Below are positions 24,601-38,192 of a DNA stretch of 64,000 nt, in pieces; the stretch's first letter is position 1, and every line of letters begins with the position of its first letter. This DNA is from Malania oleifera (taxonomy: Eukaryota; Streptophyta; Magnoliopsida; Santalales; Ximeniaceae), in the NCBI RefSeq assembly GCF_029873635.1, contig NC_080428.1:62173957-62237956 (forward strand). Reading direction: 5' to 3'. The translations under genes were made by a program, and so were the position numbers. Below the pieces are notes generated by a model that saw nothing but the letters and a program-made list of their open reading frames with translations, ran no database searches and was not told where the DNA came from.

Positions 24601-27600
24601 GGCAGTGTTGGGCTACGTGTCCCACCGTGCTATCCATGGGCGTGACCACTGTGATTTTATGTTCAATGGGGAACCGAAATGCACGGGTTAGCTGGATCCT
24701 GTTCGCCATCAAGCAATTAGCCGGAAACTGTTCACATTTGGTAGACGTACAAATATTTCCCTTGTATATGAAGTAATGAAATTTTTTCTTATTTTATTAT
24801 CTGAGTGGAATACTATTTTAGTTATGAAATATATTGTTTTAGTTGTTTGCTTTTAGTAAATTGGCGTTATTTATGAATAGATAGTCTCAGGTTTCTAGAT
24901 AAGTTGCTCTTCAAAATTTTCACTTATTTGATGCTCAGTTGGTATTTACTTTTTCCCATCTTGTTAACTATTGTGTAGGGCAGCAACCAGCTGGTGTTCC
25001 TAATGCAATCCCAGGAATGTTCCAAAACATGTTGCCCTTTGGGACGACGCAGGTATATAAATAGATATGTATTCATGAATAAGGTAGTTAAGTGACACAA
25101 ATAGCTTTTGCTTGGCTTTACACAGATGTTGATTAGAGCTGATTCAATCTCATTAAACTTTTCCAGCCAAGTTCAAGTTTCTGTTATAAGCTTGTTTGGT
25201 GGATGAGCCAAATCCCTGAAACATATGCTTGCCTCAACAAAGCTTGTAAACACGGTGAAGAGGACAATTTTAACTCAGTTGTCGTCATTTTTTTTTTTTT
25301 TTTTGGGTACATTGAAATTCTCAGATTGAAGGCCTAAATTCAAACCCCACTTTAAAAAATATTGCATTTCAAAGAGTTGGCCTCTGCTTTATAGAGTCAG
25401 ATATATTATAGGGCCTTGGTCAGAGGCAAAAATAAGTGAAGGAATTGGATCATTTGGAACCACTTGTCAATAAGTATTTATTTTGAGAAAGTGCTGAATT
25501 TGAAATTAAAGGATGGAATGTGTATATTTATTTAGAAATTTACCACTTATTTTTATAAATACCTATAATCAAAACTTATTTCTGTTACGGACAAACAGTG
25601 CATATGACTTTGAGAAATTATAGTTTCATTACTTATTATCAGCACTAGTTGGGCTGATGTGCAATTTTTTTGCCGTAAAAATGGTGTTTTTAAAACAGGG
25701 CAAGTGGGTGAATTGGCTGGCTGAGCACTACATGGTCAGCCCTAAGTCCATTGAACTATGACATCATTCCTAAGTCATTTTCTGTGTGTGTATGTTTTAC
25801 TCCGAAACTGCATGAAAACTGTTGAAGATCTGCCGCATATGGAAAGCTACCATTCTTGGAAACTCTAAATATATAGTGTGCCAAGAATCACAATTAGTGT
25901 CTCCTAAATTAGACTTGCCTTATTAGCTATAATTTTCTAGAATTAATTGTATAGAGTGTGAGTTGATTTCTTTCTATTTATAGACACCTGACTTTATGTA
26001 TAAAAGCAGCAGTATGTTATGACATTATACACAACATAATAAAAAAGTCATTCGAGATTCTTAACACCCTAGCCTCACAGTCCTGAAAAAACCCTAGCCA
26101 CACATTCCATCCCTGGGAAAACCCTAGTCACCATCAGCTTCTCGAGCACTCAGACTGAGGCCGAGAAAGAGGTTCAGTTGCCACCCTATCAGGCTGAGAA
26201 AGAAGTTCAGCCACGAGGTTCGGCTGCCACCTTCTCGCGCCGAGAAAGAAGTTCAGCCACCACCCCCTTCTTAAGCAAAACCCTAGCTGCCGCACGTCCC
26301 TACCCACCTGCAACCAGAAACCTCACAAATCATCACCATATCTGTTGACAGTAAACATCTCGTGTCAGCTATGCAATTCAACAGCCAGCATGATCAATCC
26401 AACCTCCTGATGGTGTTTGAGAAGCTGAATTCCACCAATTATGGCAATTGGGCGCAATCAGTCAAGATGACCATCAGAGGGAAGAGCAAGTTGGGATATC
26501 TAGATGGCTCTAAGAAGCATCCCGAAGAAGATGAAGCTGCAGCAGAGAGATGGGAAGATGAGAACTCACAGGTGTTGGCTTGGCTGATCAACACTATGCA
26601 GCCAAACATTGGGTGTAACTACCTAAGAAGGCAAGTGATCTATGGGCAGCCGTGAAAGAGGAATTTTCAAGTGGAGGTAATGATGGTTCAATGTATGAGT
26701 TGGAGAATCAGATCCAAGACACTAAACAAGGTGATTTCAATGTTAATTCCTATTTCAATACTCTAAAGGGATTATGGATGGAATTGGATTATTATCAAAA
26801 TTTAGAACTTGAGAATACTCATGTGCCAATTAGAGTTACTCGCCTTATGGAGGAGGGTAGGACGTATAAATTCTTGGCTGGTTTACAATCTGAATTTGAT
26901 AATGTGTGCTCCATGGTGATTAGTAGAACTCCTTTTCCTTCCTTTAGTGAAGCTTTCTTGATGGTAGGAAGTGAAGAGAGCAGAAGAAAAGCCATGACTA
27001 AGGATCAGAGTGGAGAATCTGTGGCTATTGCAGTCAACAGAGATTGTAGATCTCCAAATAAGAGGAAGAAAGGGGACGACAAGGACAATCTTTGGTGTGA
27101 CCGATGCCACAAATGGAGGACACTTGTTGGGAGGTACATGGAAGACCAGTATCTAATAGAGATAAAGGTAAAAAGGTGAGTAAAGCACGTATGGCTGAAG
27201 GTGCTCAACAACAGGAGGAGACTGAGTCAGCTTTTACCAACAAGAAGCTTGCAGAACTAATGAAGTTACTAGAAATCCATGCCAAGACTGCTAACTCCAC
27301 AGGAGTTGGTAAAACTTATTATGCTCCTCTACTACTTTAAATAACTATAACACGTGGATTTTTGATTTAGGTGCTTCGGACCATATGACAGGAAGTAACT
27401 CTATTTTTGTCTCATATAAACCTAGCCCTAGTAACCATAAAGTTGAAATTTTTGATGGTTCAACATCAGTAGTTGCAGGAAAAGGAACAATTCATCTTGG
27501 AGGGAAACTGACATTACCTAATGTTCTGCATGTGCCTCGACTATCAGCAAACCTAATCTCTGTTCAAAAGTTATGTAGGCAACTTAACTGTTTAGTGTGT

Positions 27601-30600
27601 TTTTCTGAATCTGGTTGTTTTCTTTAGGATCTGACCTCTATGTAGAAGAGTGGCCTGGGTGAGGAAGAAAATGGGTTGTACCTGGTGAAGATGCACAATG
27701 GGCACCAACAGCAGATTCGATCCACAAGTTTTCATGGAATGCAACGACTTGGTGATCCTCCTAAAGCTTGGCTGTGGCATATGAGACTTGGTCATCCATC
27801 TTTTCTTGTTCTTAGTAAAATGTTTCCTAGACTAATAAAGCCCAATGATGTCTCCCAGTTTCATTGTTCTACTAGTGAATTAGCTAAACATCAAAGAGTG
27901 TCTTATCCTTCAAGTACTAATAATGCATCTACTCCTTTTTAAGTTATTCATTGAGATGTGTGGGAACCTTGTCGCATATCTTCCGTCTTTGGCCATCGTT
28001 GCATTGGTTTGTAACAGTCATAGATGAGCACACTAAACATATGTGGGTGTATCTGATGCATGACAAATCTGAGGCTTTTTCACTGTTTGTTATTTTTTAC
28101 AGCATGATCCAAAATCTCTTAGACAAAAAATCAAAATACTTCATAGTGACCAAGGTAGAGAATATGTCAATAATGACTTCAAAACATTCTTTACCGAAAA
28201 AGGCATTATTCACCATATGTTGTGTGCACACATCTCTCCTCAAAATGGTCAAGTAGACAGAAAAATCTGGCACCTTCTAGATGTCACTCTAGCTTATTCT
28301 TTAATCATAATGTTCCTAAGCATTTTTGGGGTGATGCGCTCTTAATTGCTACCTTTCTAATTAATAGGATACCTTCTAGAGTTTTAGACTTTGAATCTCC
28401 ACTGGACAAACTCAAAGCTATTTATCCCACGGTTAAATTCTATTCTGATCCCCCACTACGTGTTTTCGGGTGTGTTTCCTTTGTTCAAAATGCGTCAAGC
28501 AATATTAGTTAGTTAGAACGTCGTGCAACAAAGTGTATTTTCCTTGGTACTCGATGTTTCACAAAGGGTACATGTGTTATTGTCCACAGAATAGGGTCAA
28601 TCCCGAGCAGTTCTGGAGCCCTAATCAAGGTCTAGATCAAGTCTCTATGCCAATTGCTATGCCTACTGACGTGTAGGAATGTGAAACTATCACAGAACAC
28701 CCTGACCTGCAGCTTGAACAGCCTGACCACTTGTAGCCTGAACACCCTGACCTGCGGCCTGAGCAGCCTGACCGCCCTGACCTGCGGCTTGATCTCCAGC
28801 AACCTGAACATGCACTTGGAGACATCCTACTACCAGACACTTTGCAACCTGAACTTGAACCCACAGACAGCCCACAGCAGACTGACTCTTCTAAATTGCC
28901 AAAAACAACCGTTTTTGACATGCCATAGAAGGAGAAAGACACTACCGATACCAGTCAAAGAATCAGGCACAACTGAGACCATTCATTCCTCACAAGATCC
29001 CTTGGATGCAATAGAGGAAAGTATATCTGAAGGTACAAACTCAGCTTTAGATTTACGTAGTGAACTTGATATGCCTATTGCAATTAGGAAGGGGGTTCGA
29101 ACTTGCACTAAACATCCACTGTCAAATTATGTATCCTATCATAGACTTGGACCAGTGTGTAAAGCTTTCACTACCAGCCTAACAAGTCTTTCCATTCCAA
29201 AGAATGTCACAGAGGCACTTCAACAGGACAATTGGCGGAAAGCAGTATTTGAAGAGTTGGGAGTGTTAGAAAAGAATCAGATGTGGAAGTTGTGCACACT
29301 ACCAAAAGGAAAAAGGCAGTTGGTTGCAAATGGGTATTTGCAGTAAAATATAAACCAGATGGAAGTGTTGAAAGGTTCAAAGCACGCCTAGTAGCTAAAG
29401 GATATACTCAAACTCTGGTGTTGATTACTTTGAAACTTTTTCTCCAATGGCTAAGATTAATATAGTTAGAATCCTACTGGCTTTAGCAGCAAATCTGGAT
29501 TGTGAACTAAAACTGTATGATGTTAAGAATGCATTTCTTCATGGAGAACTTGAGGAAGAGGTCTACATGGAAATTCGGCTAACAGGAGAAGATGTAAAGG
29601 GGAAAGTGTCAGCTTCAGAAATCCTCGTATGGACTATAGTAGTCACCTAGAACATGGTTTGGGAGATTTACAAGGTTCATGAGAGGAATGGGCTATAGGC
29701 GGAGTCAAGATGTTTATACTTTATTCATCAAACACTCTACATGTAACAAGATTACTGTCCTGATTATGTATGTAGATGATATTATTGTTACAGGGAATGA
29801 TAAAGAAGAAATGGAGAATCTAAAACTGAGGATGGCCCGAGAATTTGAGATCAAAGACCTCAGAAATCTAAAGTATTTTTTGGGAATAGAAGTTGCTAGA
29901 TCTAAACGGGGTATTTTTATCACTCAAATGAAATATGTTCTTGAACTATTAAAAGAGGTTGGGATGGAAGGAAGTAGACCAGTTGGAACTCCAATTGAAG
30001 CAAATGCCAAGCTAAGAGTGAATGAAGGGGATGAAGCAGTTGATAAGGGAAGATATTAGCGGTTAGTTGGTAGATTAATTTACCTATCACATACTAGACC
30101 TGGTATTGCTTTTGCTGTAAGTTATGTAAGCAGGTTCATGCAGTGTCCTGGTAAAGAACATATGGAGGCTGTGAATTGAATCCTAAGGTATTTGAAGTCA
30201 TGCCTAGGAAAGGGCATCCTATACAAAAAACATGATACACTGAATGTAGAAGTCTACATCGACTCAGATTGGGCAGGATGTATGGATGATAGAAGATCCA
30301 CTACAGGATACTCTGTGTATATGGCGGGAAACTTAGTTACATGGAAGAGTAAGAAGCAAAATGTTGTTGCTAGATCCAGTATAGAAGCAGAATTTAGAGC
30401 CCTAGCTGAAGGATTAGATGGGATAATGTGGATTAAACTAATCGTGAAGGACCTGCGAATGAACATCAATGGGACCATGAAGCTCTACTGTGACAAGAAG
30501 TCAGCAATCTCATTAGCTCACAATCCGGTACTACATGAAAGAACTAAACATATTGAGATTGATAGACACTTCATTAGAGAGAAAATTGAGTCTGGAGAAG

Positions 30601-31759
30601 TGTGTATGCCATATATCCCTACAACTCAACAAGTGGCAGATCTGTTTACTAAAAGGTTAGACAGGAAGACTTATGAAGCTCTGGTGGACAAGCTTGGAAT
30701 GATTGACATCTATTCACTAGCTTGAGGGGGAGTGTTGAAGATCTGCTGCATATGGAAAGCTACTATTCTCGGCAACTCTAGATATAGTGTGTGCCGAGAA
30801 TCACAATTAGTGTGCCCTAAAGTATACTTGCCTTATTAGCTATAATTTCCTATATTTAATTGTATAGTGTGAGTTGATTTCTTTCTATTTATAGGCACCT
30901 GACTTTATGTATAAAAGCAAAAGTATGTTATGACATTATACACAACATACAGCAGTTTGTAATCACATTATACACAACATAATAAAAAGAGTCATTTGTT
31001 AGTTTTTTCTACTAAAACTATATATTTCATGTGTTTTTTATAAAAGAAATTTGTTTTGATGTCAAAATCAAATTTAACGGGGTTTTCTTAAAAATACGGG
31101 TTCAAGTTCAACTGGCCCAGTTTTGTCAGTCAATTTTCATATCGTACTGTATTGGCCAGTGAACTGGTTACTTGTTCAACTAGTCCAGCCAGCAGGGTTG
31201 CTGGCAGGTCTGGTACGGTTTTGAAGGAACTGGTATGACTAAAGCTGTCGTGTTCCTTTTGATGGGAAAAAATTCTGAATATTTGATTGAATATTTCCTG
31301 ACAGGTGTTTAAAATTGTCTTTATATCGGGGCTATACTATCCTTGGATTATATTAATCATATGATGGAAAAGCCCATCGTACTGAGCCATGGTTATGCTC
31401 AATCTTGCTGCCTGGGGTCAAGTTGGAGTTTCTTATTACAAATTTGATCTGAGATTGAGAAAAACTAGCTAATTAGATGGAGCTTAAAACACAATCTGAT
31501 TATGAATGAGTGAAGCTAAATGGTCCAAAAGCTTGGCTTAGTCCAGTTTATACAGTTATATTTATGAGCACAAGTTTGTGGCTTTGTTTTGAGGTCTTCC
31601 ATCTCTTTTTATATGGGTAACTTAAATACGTATGCTTATGTCAATTAGATGGGAGCTCTTCCTCTAATGGCTGTGCAAACCATGACTCAGCAGGTATGTG
31701 ATGCTGGTTCTATTCATTTCTTTTTTGGGTATAATTATGTTATAAATAGCTTAAAGTGA

Positions 31760-31792
<33 letters not shown>

Positions 31793-34700
31793 TCCTTCTG
31801 CTTTTTCTTTATAGGCTACAAGGCATGCACGCCGAGTGTATATTGGCGGTCTTCCTCCTGTAGTTAATGAGCAGGTCAGTTGTTCATTCTTGTTTGCCTT
31901 TTTTGGGTCTCCAGTCTGCAGGCTTCTTTTTCATTTTCCAAATGTCATGTTAGATATTTTTAACTTGGCATCTGGGTGAACCCTTCTTTTTCTCCTGTAT
32001 CTTCTTATTGCTTAATAGATCTAGGAAGTGCTAGCTTTGTATTGTTTTCACAGTATCTGTTGATGTATGCTTAATTTTCAAGTGTGTGATTCTTTTTGTT
32101 GATAGATTTCTGTTTTTTCTTGTATGTCTCTCTCTGTTTTGCTGGTGATTTTGAATGAATTATAGTTACCCAAATAAAATGTAAGAATTAAAAAAACATT
32201 GTTGGACAAATCAGAACGATGTGCTGTGTATTTACAAAATTTACTGTATATATATGTATCAGTATTATACTTTTAAGTCTTGAACATTAGATTGCACTTG
32301 TACTTTTCATATTTGCTCTACTTTTTGATGTTGTGCAGTGCTAGTCTTGAATACATGCAGTGATGCTAAAAAAATACATTTTAAAAATTATTAAAATAGA
32401 TTAATTGAAGCTGCTTTTAGTCGAAGGAAACAGACTTTTTTTTGTTAGAAGATTTTATTTTTATTGCAGAGATAGGAGTCTTCTTAATTCTTATAAACTT
32501 AATTTGACTTGTTTGTCTGTAAAACTAACTCTGTTTAGATCTGAATTCATTTATCCCTGGAAATATTTATTTATAATTTTAAAAATATTTCGTGCTATCT
32601 TTAAATCATTTTAAAAATGTTTTCCTTGTTTTTGTTGAAACAGACAATTGCAACATTTTTTAGTCACATTATGATTGCAATTGGAGGAAATTCTGCTGGT
32701 CCAGGTTAGTTGAGTCAATTTACTCAAAATTTGTCCTTCATATGTGTCGTGTGAGTGCTAGACATGTATTCATTTTTATTTATATTCCAGCCTTTCTTCC
32801 ATTTGTTGAGGTGTGGTGAGTATTTGTATTTGTAGGTGATGCGGTTGTCAATGTTTACATCAATCATGAAAAGAAGTTTGCATTTGTGGAGATGAGAACT
32901 GTTGAAGAAGCAAGTAATGCAATGGCCTTAGATGGGATTGTATTTGAGGTATGCTACTCTAATTTCAAGCTCTCTCTCTCTCCCTCTCTCTCTCTCTCTC
33001 CCTTTCTCTCTCTGCGCGTCCTATTGCATGTGCATGCATGGGCAGAACTACAGCATGCAATGGGGGAGCATCTGCAAATATATATTATTTGCCCTTTTAT
33101 TTTATTATGTTTTGAAAGAAAATTATATAGTTAGGGACCCATAACTTTGTTAGCAATACAGTTTGACCACTGTAATTATAACATTTTGAAGTCTGTAATT
33201 GGGCCCAACTATCCTCAAATTCTTGAATGACCAGTTATTGATCCCCTCAATAATCTCAACTCCCTTATGTGTGTCTGTATATTTATTTATTCTGGATGTG
33301 ATGTTACTAAGCTTTCTAAGAGTTCTTCTGATTGGTTCTGACATGCTTTTTATTGGTTTCTTATTTTTTATCATTTATTTTGCTAGGGCGTTTCTGTGAG
33401 GGTTCGAAGGCCTACAGACTACAACCCTGCTTTAGCTGCTGCACTCGGTCCTAGCCAACCAAGTCCTGACCTTAACTTAGCTGCTGTTGGACTGAAACCA
33501 GGGTGAGTTGGCCCAATCATCTACTGGAAAGATTGTTGATTGAAAGAATTTCTTTCTTGCTTGAGTAGCCACACAAGTACCTTTATTAAAATGCTTATGG
33601 TGTCTTTAGGTCAAAATCAACACTTGGTTTGTTCTGGAAATTAAGATACCAAAGATATTAATGCTTGTTAATGCCTTGACTGAAATCAAATCCGTTCTGT
33701 TTCCTGATTTTTTTCTTGTTTCATTGTATGAAATAAAAGAAAAGTATTCATTCAGTAATTGTATCAAGTGCATATTATCAAAACAAGAAAAAAGTTTGAA
33801 GTGCATGCCCAAAACCTTTGAGCCTTAAAAATCCAAGGGAAACTAATGACGATTCTTCAGTATGAGAGTTGATTCTCTTTCTCTTTCGCTCAAGTTGGAC
33901 TATACTGATCTTATCCATGGGCTTTGCCTTCTCTTTTGGCACCATTGCCTATTGGTTATAGGAAGTCTTTTTACTTATAAAAAAATTGAAAATTTGGCCT
34001 AGTTCCATGGACCGCCTTATCCCTAAACCCTGGGAGGTAGGGGGTAATGAAGGAAGGATTATCTGTCGGATGAACCCTATTAGATGCAAATAGAGTGAAG
34101 CTAACCTTTAAACCATGGTTTTGAAAACCAAACTGGACCATCCTCTTGGACTGGGACCAGTCAGGGTCCTGGTTCAGATTACCTCCTAAACTCGAAATGT
34201 GTCAAATCTACCCGTGGCCAAAACTGGGCAGCCCCGCATAACTCGACCAAACCTGATGGACCAGTTGGGTTGACCCGGTCTGTTTTCATATTTACAGCAA
34301 AAAAATGTTGAACCATGCAAGGGGGGAATTTGAACCTGGGTCTGTGGGAGAGGATGGGTGCCTTGTCAGATCTTCTCTTTTGTGGTAAGAAATTGTACCA
34401 GTTGTATATATAATATTTCTACACACAATAAAAAATTCTCCCTCAGCCATTGAATATGTTTTTTAGTCCTATAATGAGAACATAATTATAATTATATATA
34501 ATATATATTTCAAGAATATTTGATAAGTAATAGGAGAAGTCCCATAAAATTGTTCTAAATTTTTCTTATTAATTATTTTTGGCTATGATTTTATTAATGG
34601 GTGATTATGAACATTTTTAGCATATAAATTTTAAACTTCATCTAAATTATTTTCAATGATTTTTTTATTACAAGTAGCTAGTAGGTGATTATGAGTCTAT

Positions 34701-37094
34701 AACCACATATTTGTAGTATCATCTTTGATAATGATGTTGATGATATTATGTTGATATTGCTTGTCCAACCACCGTTTCGACGCTTGGGTCCAACCAACCT
34801 AGTGGCTTCACTGGGATAGGGTACCCAGGGAAGTTCTATGGTGAGTTTTAGAAAAAAGGGTTTATGTAGTGGGCTTACTGATGTCATTAAGGATATGTAT
34901 GATGCGGTAATGACTAGTGTAAGAATTATAGGTGGAGAGACTATAAAACCAATTACAATAGGTGTACATCAAGGATTTGCTTTGGGCCCTTATCTTTTTG
35001 CTTCAGTGATGGATCAACTGACTAGGAGTATCCAAAATGAGGTTTCATGGTATATTTTTCTTGTAGATGATATTGTATTAATTGATGAAACTAAGGGTGG
35101 AGTAAAGGCTAAGTTAGAATCATGGAGAGAAGCTTTAGAATCGAGAGGCTTTAGGATAAGTAGAAACAAGATAGAATATATGAAATGTAATTTCAGGAAT
35201 AGTAGGAGGAACATTGGAGACAAAGTTAAACTTGATGATGAAGAAATAAATAGCACTAGTAGATTTCGATATCTTGGACTCTTATGCAAGCTGAAACAGA
35301 AATTGAAGAGGATGTAATGCATAGAGTTATAGTAAGTTGGGTAAAATGGAGAAGTTCTTCAAATGTGCTTTGTCATCATAGAATACCCTTAAAATTAATA
35401 GTTTTATAGGACGGTTGTAAGACTAGCTTTGCTATATGGATCAGAATGTTGGGCGACTAAGAAACAACATATCCAAAAAGTAAAAGTTGCCGAGATGAGA
35501 ATGCTTAGATGAATAGTATAACATTGAAAGGTAAATTAAGAAATTAACATATTCGCGTTAATTTAGGCGTAGCTCCCGCAGAAGATAAGGGAGGGACGAC
35601 TTAGATGGTTTGTGCACTTGCAACGTAGGCCATATAGTGCCGCCAGTGAGGAAGAGTGAGTGAGTTACTATGAGGGGCAATAGAAAGGGTAGGACTAGGA
35701 GTAGACCTAAAATAACTTCATGTAGCTGACCCCACCTAGTGAGACTTAAGGCTTGGTTTTGTTATTATTTTATTTCTTTCCCAACAATATGATAATTGCA
35801 TATAAAAATCTCTTTACTTTGTGATTGATTTTTAGAGCAGTTGTTAACCTCAGTTTGATTGGCAGTGCAATTAGTGGAGCAGATGGACCTGACCGTATCT
35901 TTGTGGGTGGATTGCCCTACAACTTAACTGAAGCCCAGATTCGAGAATTGCTGGAGTCATTTGGGTAGGAGCCTCATATGCAAGTCCATAAATTTCCTCC
36001 TCACCTTTTTAGATGATATAAACTTTTGCATTAAGGGCAACCAAAGGGGTGTTGGCCCAATTTATAAAGTCAGAAAATCAGAAACTGAGACTGAGAAACA
36101 AATCTGGAGAAAAATTCCATGTATTTTCATTGGAAAAAGAGTAAACTATTGTCTTCTTGTTGTGCTCTCTCTCAAAGTCCTGCATGATTTGACAAAGCTG
36201 TAGGATTCTTGCTTTCATGTAAATTGTTTGTCAAATTATGGTGTCTGTTCTCATATGATACTTTTATTGTATTGCAGACCTTTGCGTGGTTTCGACCTCG
36301 TTAAGGATAGAGACACGGGAAACTCTAAAGGATATGGCTTTTGCATATACCAGGTGAAGTCAAAGTTTAGAAACTAGACTTCAATTGCTGTCAAATTGAA
36401 GTCGCCCAATATTTTTATTTTCCAATTTAGTTTTTGTCTTGATAAGTACATGCATTTACTCTGTACTATGGATAAAGCATTAAGCAATAAAAAATTGCAG
36501 GCTGAGTTAGCATGTCTCTGAATCTTATGGTGGAGCTTATTTTTGCATCTTTTAGAAGATGCTTGATGATTTTGCAACCTCGTCTCTCCATTCCATAACA
36601 TACTACCTGCTGTATAATTCTGGAGTGTCCTTTCTTCTGTTATATGTTCAGCTAACGAACAAGCACTTCAGGATCCTATGGTGACAGATGAGGCTTGTAA
36701 AAATCTCGATGGCTTGAAAATGGGCGACAAAACTTTAACTGTCAGGCGTGCTACTCCAAGGTCAGTGTTAATAAGCCATTTTTTGGTGGAGAGGGTGCAT
36801 CTTTTTTACAAACATTAAGAGTCAACTCAGTCAAGTAAAGCGAGTATCATAATAACTCTTGTTCAATTATCTCAGTAATTTTTTTAATAAACCCCATCAA
36901 ATAAATCTAATATTTATAATGCTAGAATATGCTTTTTGATCTAAGTGTGTGTGTGTATTATATATATATATATATATATATATGGCAGCCTGGTGCACAA
37001 AGCTCCTGGGAATGCAGGGTCTGAGGGAAAGGGTTGACCATGATGGGTCTATAGTTTGCAGCCTTACATTTTTGCAATAGCCTTCCATTTTATT

Positions 37095-37134
<40 letters not shown>

Positions 37135-38144
37135 ATGTATATATATATAATGTATGTGTGTATGTATGCATGCATGCATGCATGCATGCATGTATATGTT
37201 TAGTTGGGAACAGATGTTGGGTGTTGTTTGCAGCTGGTTTTTCGGATTTTGTTTGGATGGCATTTTATTGGAATGGATGATATGTAAATATATGAAATAG
37301 CCACTATAGAAATGCGAATATGCATATTTGAATAATATAAGAAGTTATCTGTGTTGCCTGAACCTTTTGTTTTTACTTGAATTTTATTGAAGTGGGCTGA
37401 CAAAGTCAGAACGGGAAAACATATTGGCGCAGGCACAGCAGCATATAGGCATGCAGGTAAAGCAACCATATGTGCACTACGTTCCACTCCCCCCCCAGTG
37501 TGCAATCTCTGTTTCTGTCTCTTATCTACATTCTAAACTTGTTTATATTTTTGGTTGTAGAAAATAGCCATGCAACCTGGTGGTGTAAATCTACATGGTG
37601 TAGGCATAGCATCAACAGCAACACTGGACATGCCAACCAAAATATTATGCTTGACAGAGGTATTATTCACTACATATACTGAATCAATGATACTATTAAC
37701 ATATATATATTTGTGTTTTTCACCTCATGTTGAATTGGCTTGGAGAATATTTCTTTGTATTTTATATTTTTTTGGTTTCCACAGAATTAATTGCTTCCTG
37801 TTGACCTTTTTTTTCCCACTATGTTGTAAAGGTGATTACTAGTGATCAACTGAGGGATGATGTAGAGTATGAAGAGATACTAGAGGACATGAAGGAAGAA
37901 GGTGCAAAGTTTGGTATGCATGTCCATTCTTTGCTCAGAGCATCGTCTTAAATTTCCATGAAATTTCCACCACCCTTGAAATCTAAATTTCCATTCAAAA
38001 TTTTTGGTCAAAATTTTCACGAATTATTCAAAAATTATCAAAATCTCAAAATTTCAGCTAAATTTGTCAAAACTTTGACTATAGAGTAAAATTTTCTGGA
38101 TATTTGAATTTGAAATTCAAAACCTAAACTGAAAATTTTCTCTG

Positions 38145-38192
<48 letters not shown>

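Larger units (their letters stand above)
25820..30998 (+). mobile_element. Ty1/copia retrotransposon, broken, in U2AF65 intron 5
   Basis: Seen: two direct LTRs (about 25820-26066 and 30733-30998) bracket a gag-pol region in copia order. Gag-like starts near 26362, then protease (about 27360-27600), integrase (about 27700-28500), reverse transcriptase with YVDDIIVTGN (about 29780) and RNase H with YIDSDWAG (about 30255-30290). A polypurine tract (gagggggag) abuts the 3' LTR. Its coding region is broken in many places (on the order of ten or more), so it is a fossil. The LTRs differ at very roughly 8% by eye, which suggests some millions of years. It is in the same orientation as the host gene. 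A clear primer-binding site was not seen. Confidence 0.92.

Noticed and set aside
28637-28942. Ser/Gly/Cys-rich minus-strand frame of 101 codons
   Set aside because: It is the antisense shadow of a repetitive spacer within the copia element.
36897-37280. YI-rich open frames around 37 kb, and again at 61,099-61,409
   Set aside because: These are direct translations of TA microsatellites within introns.
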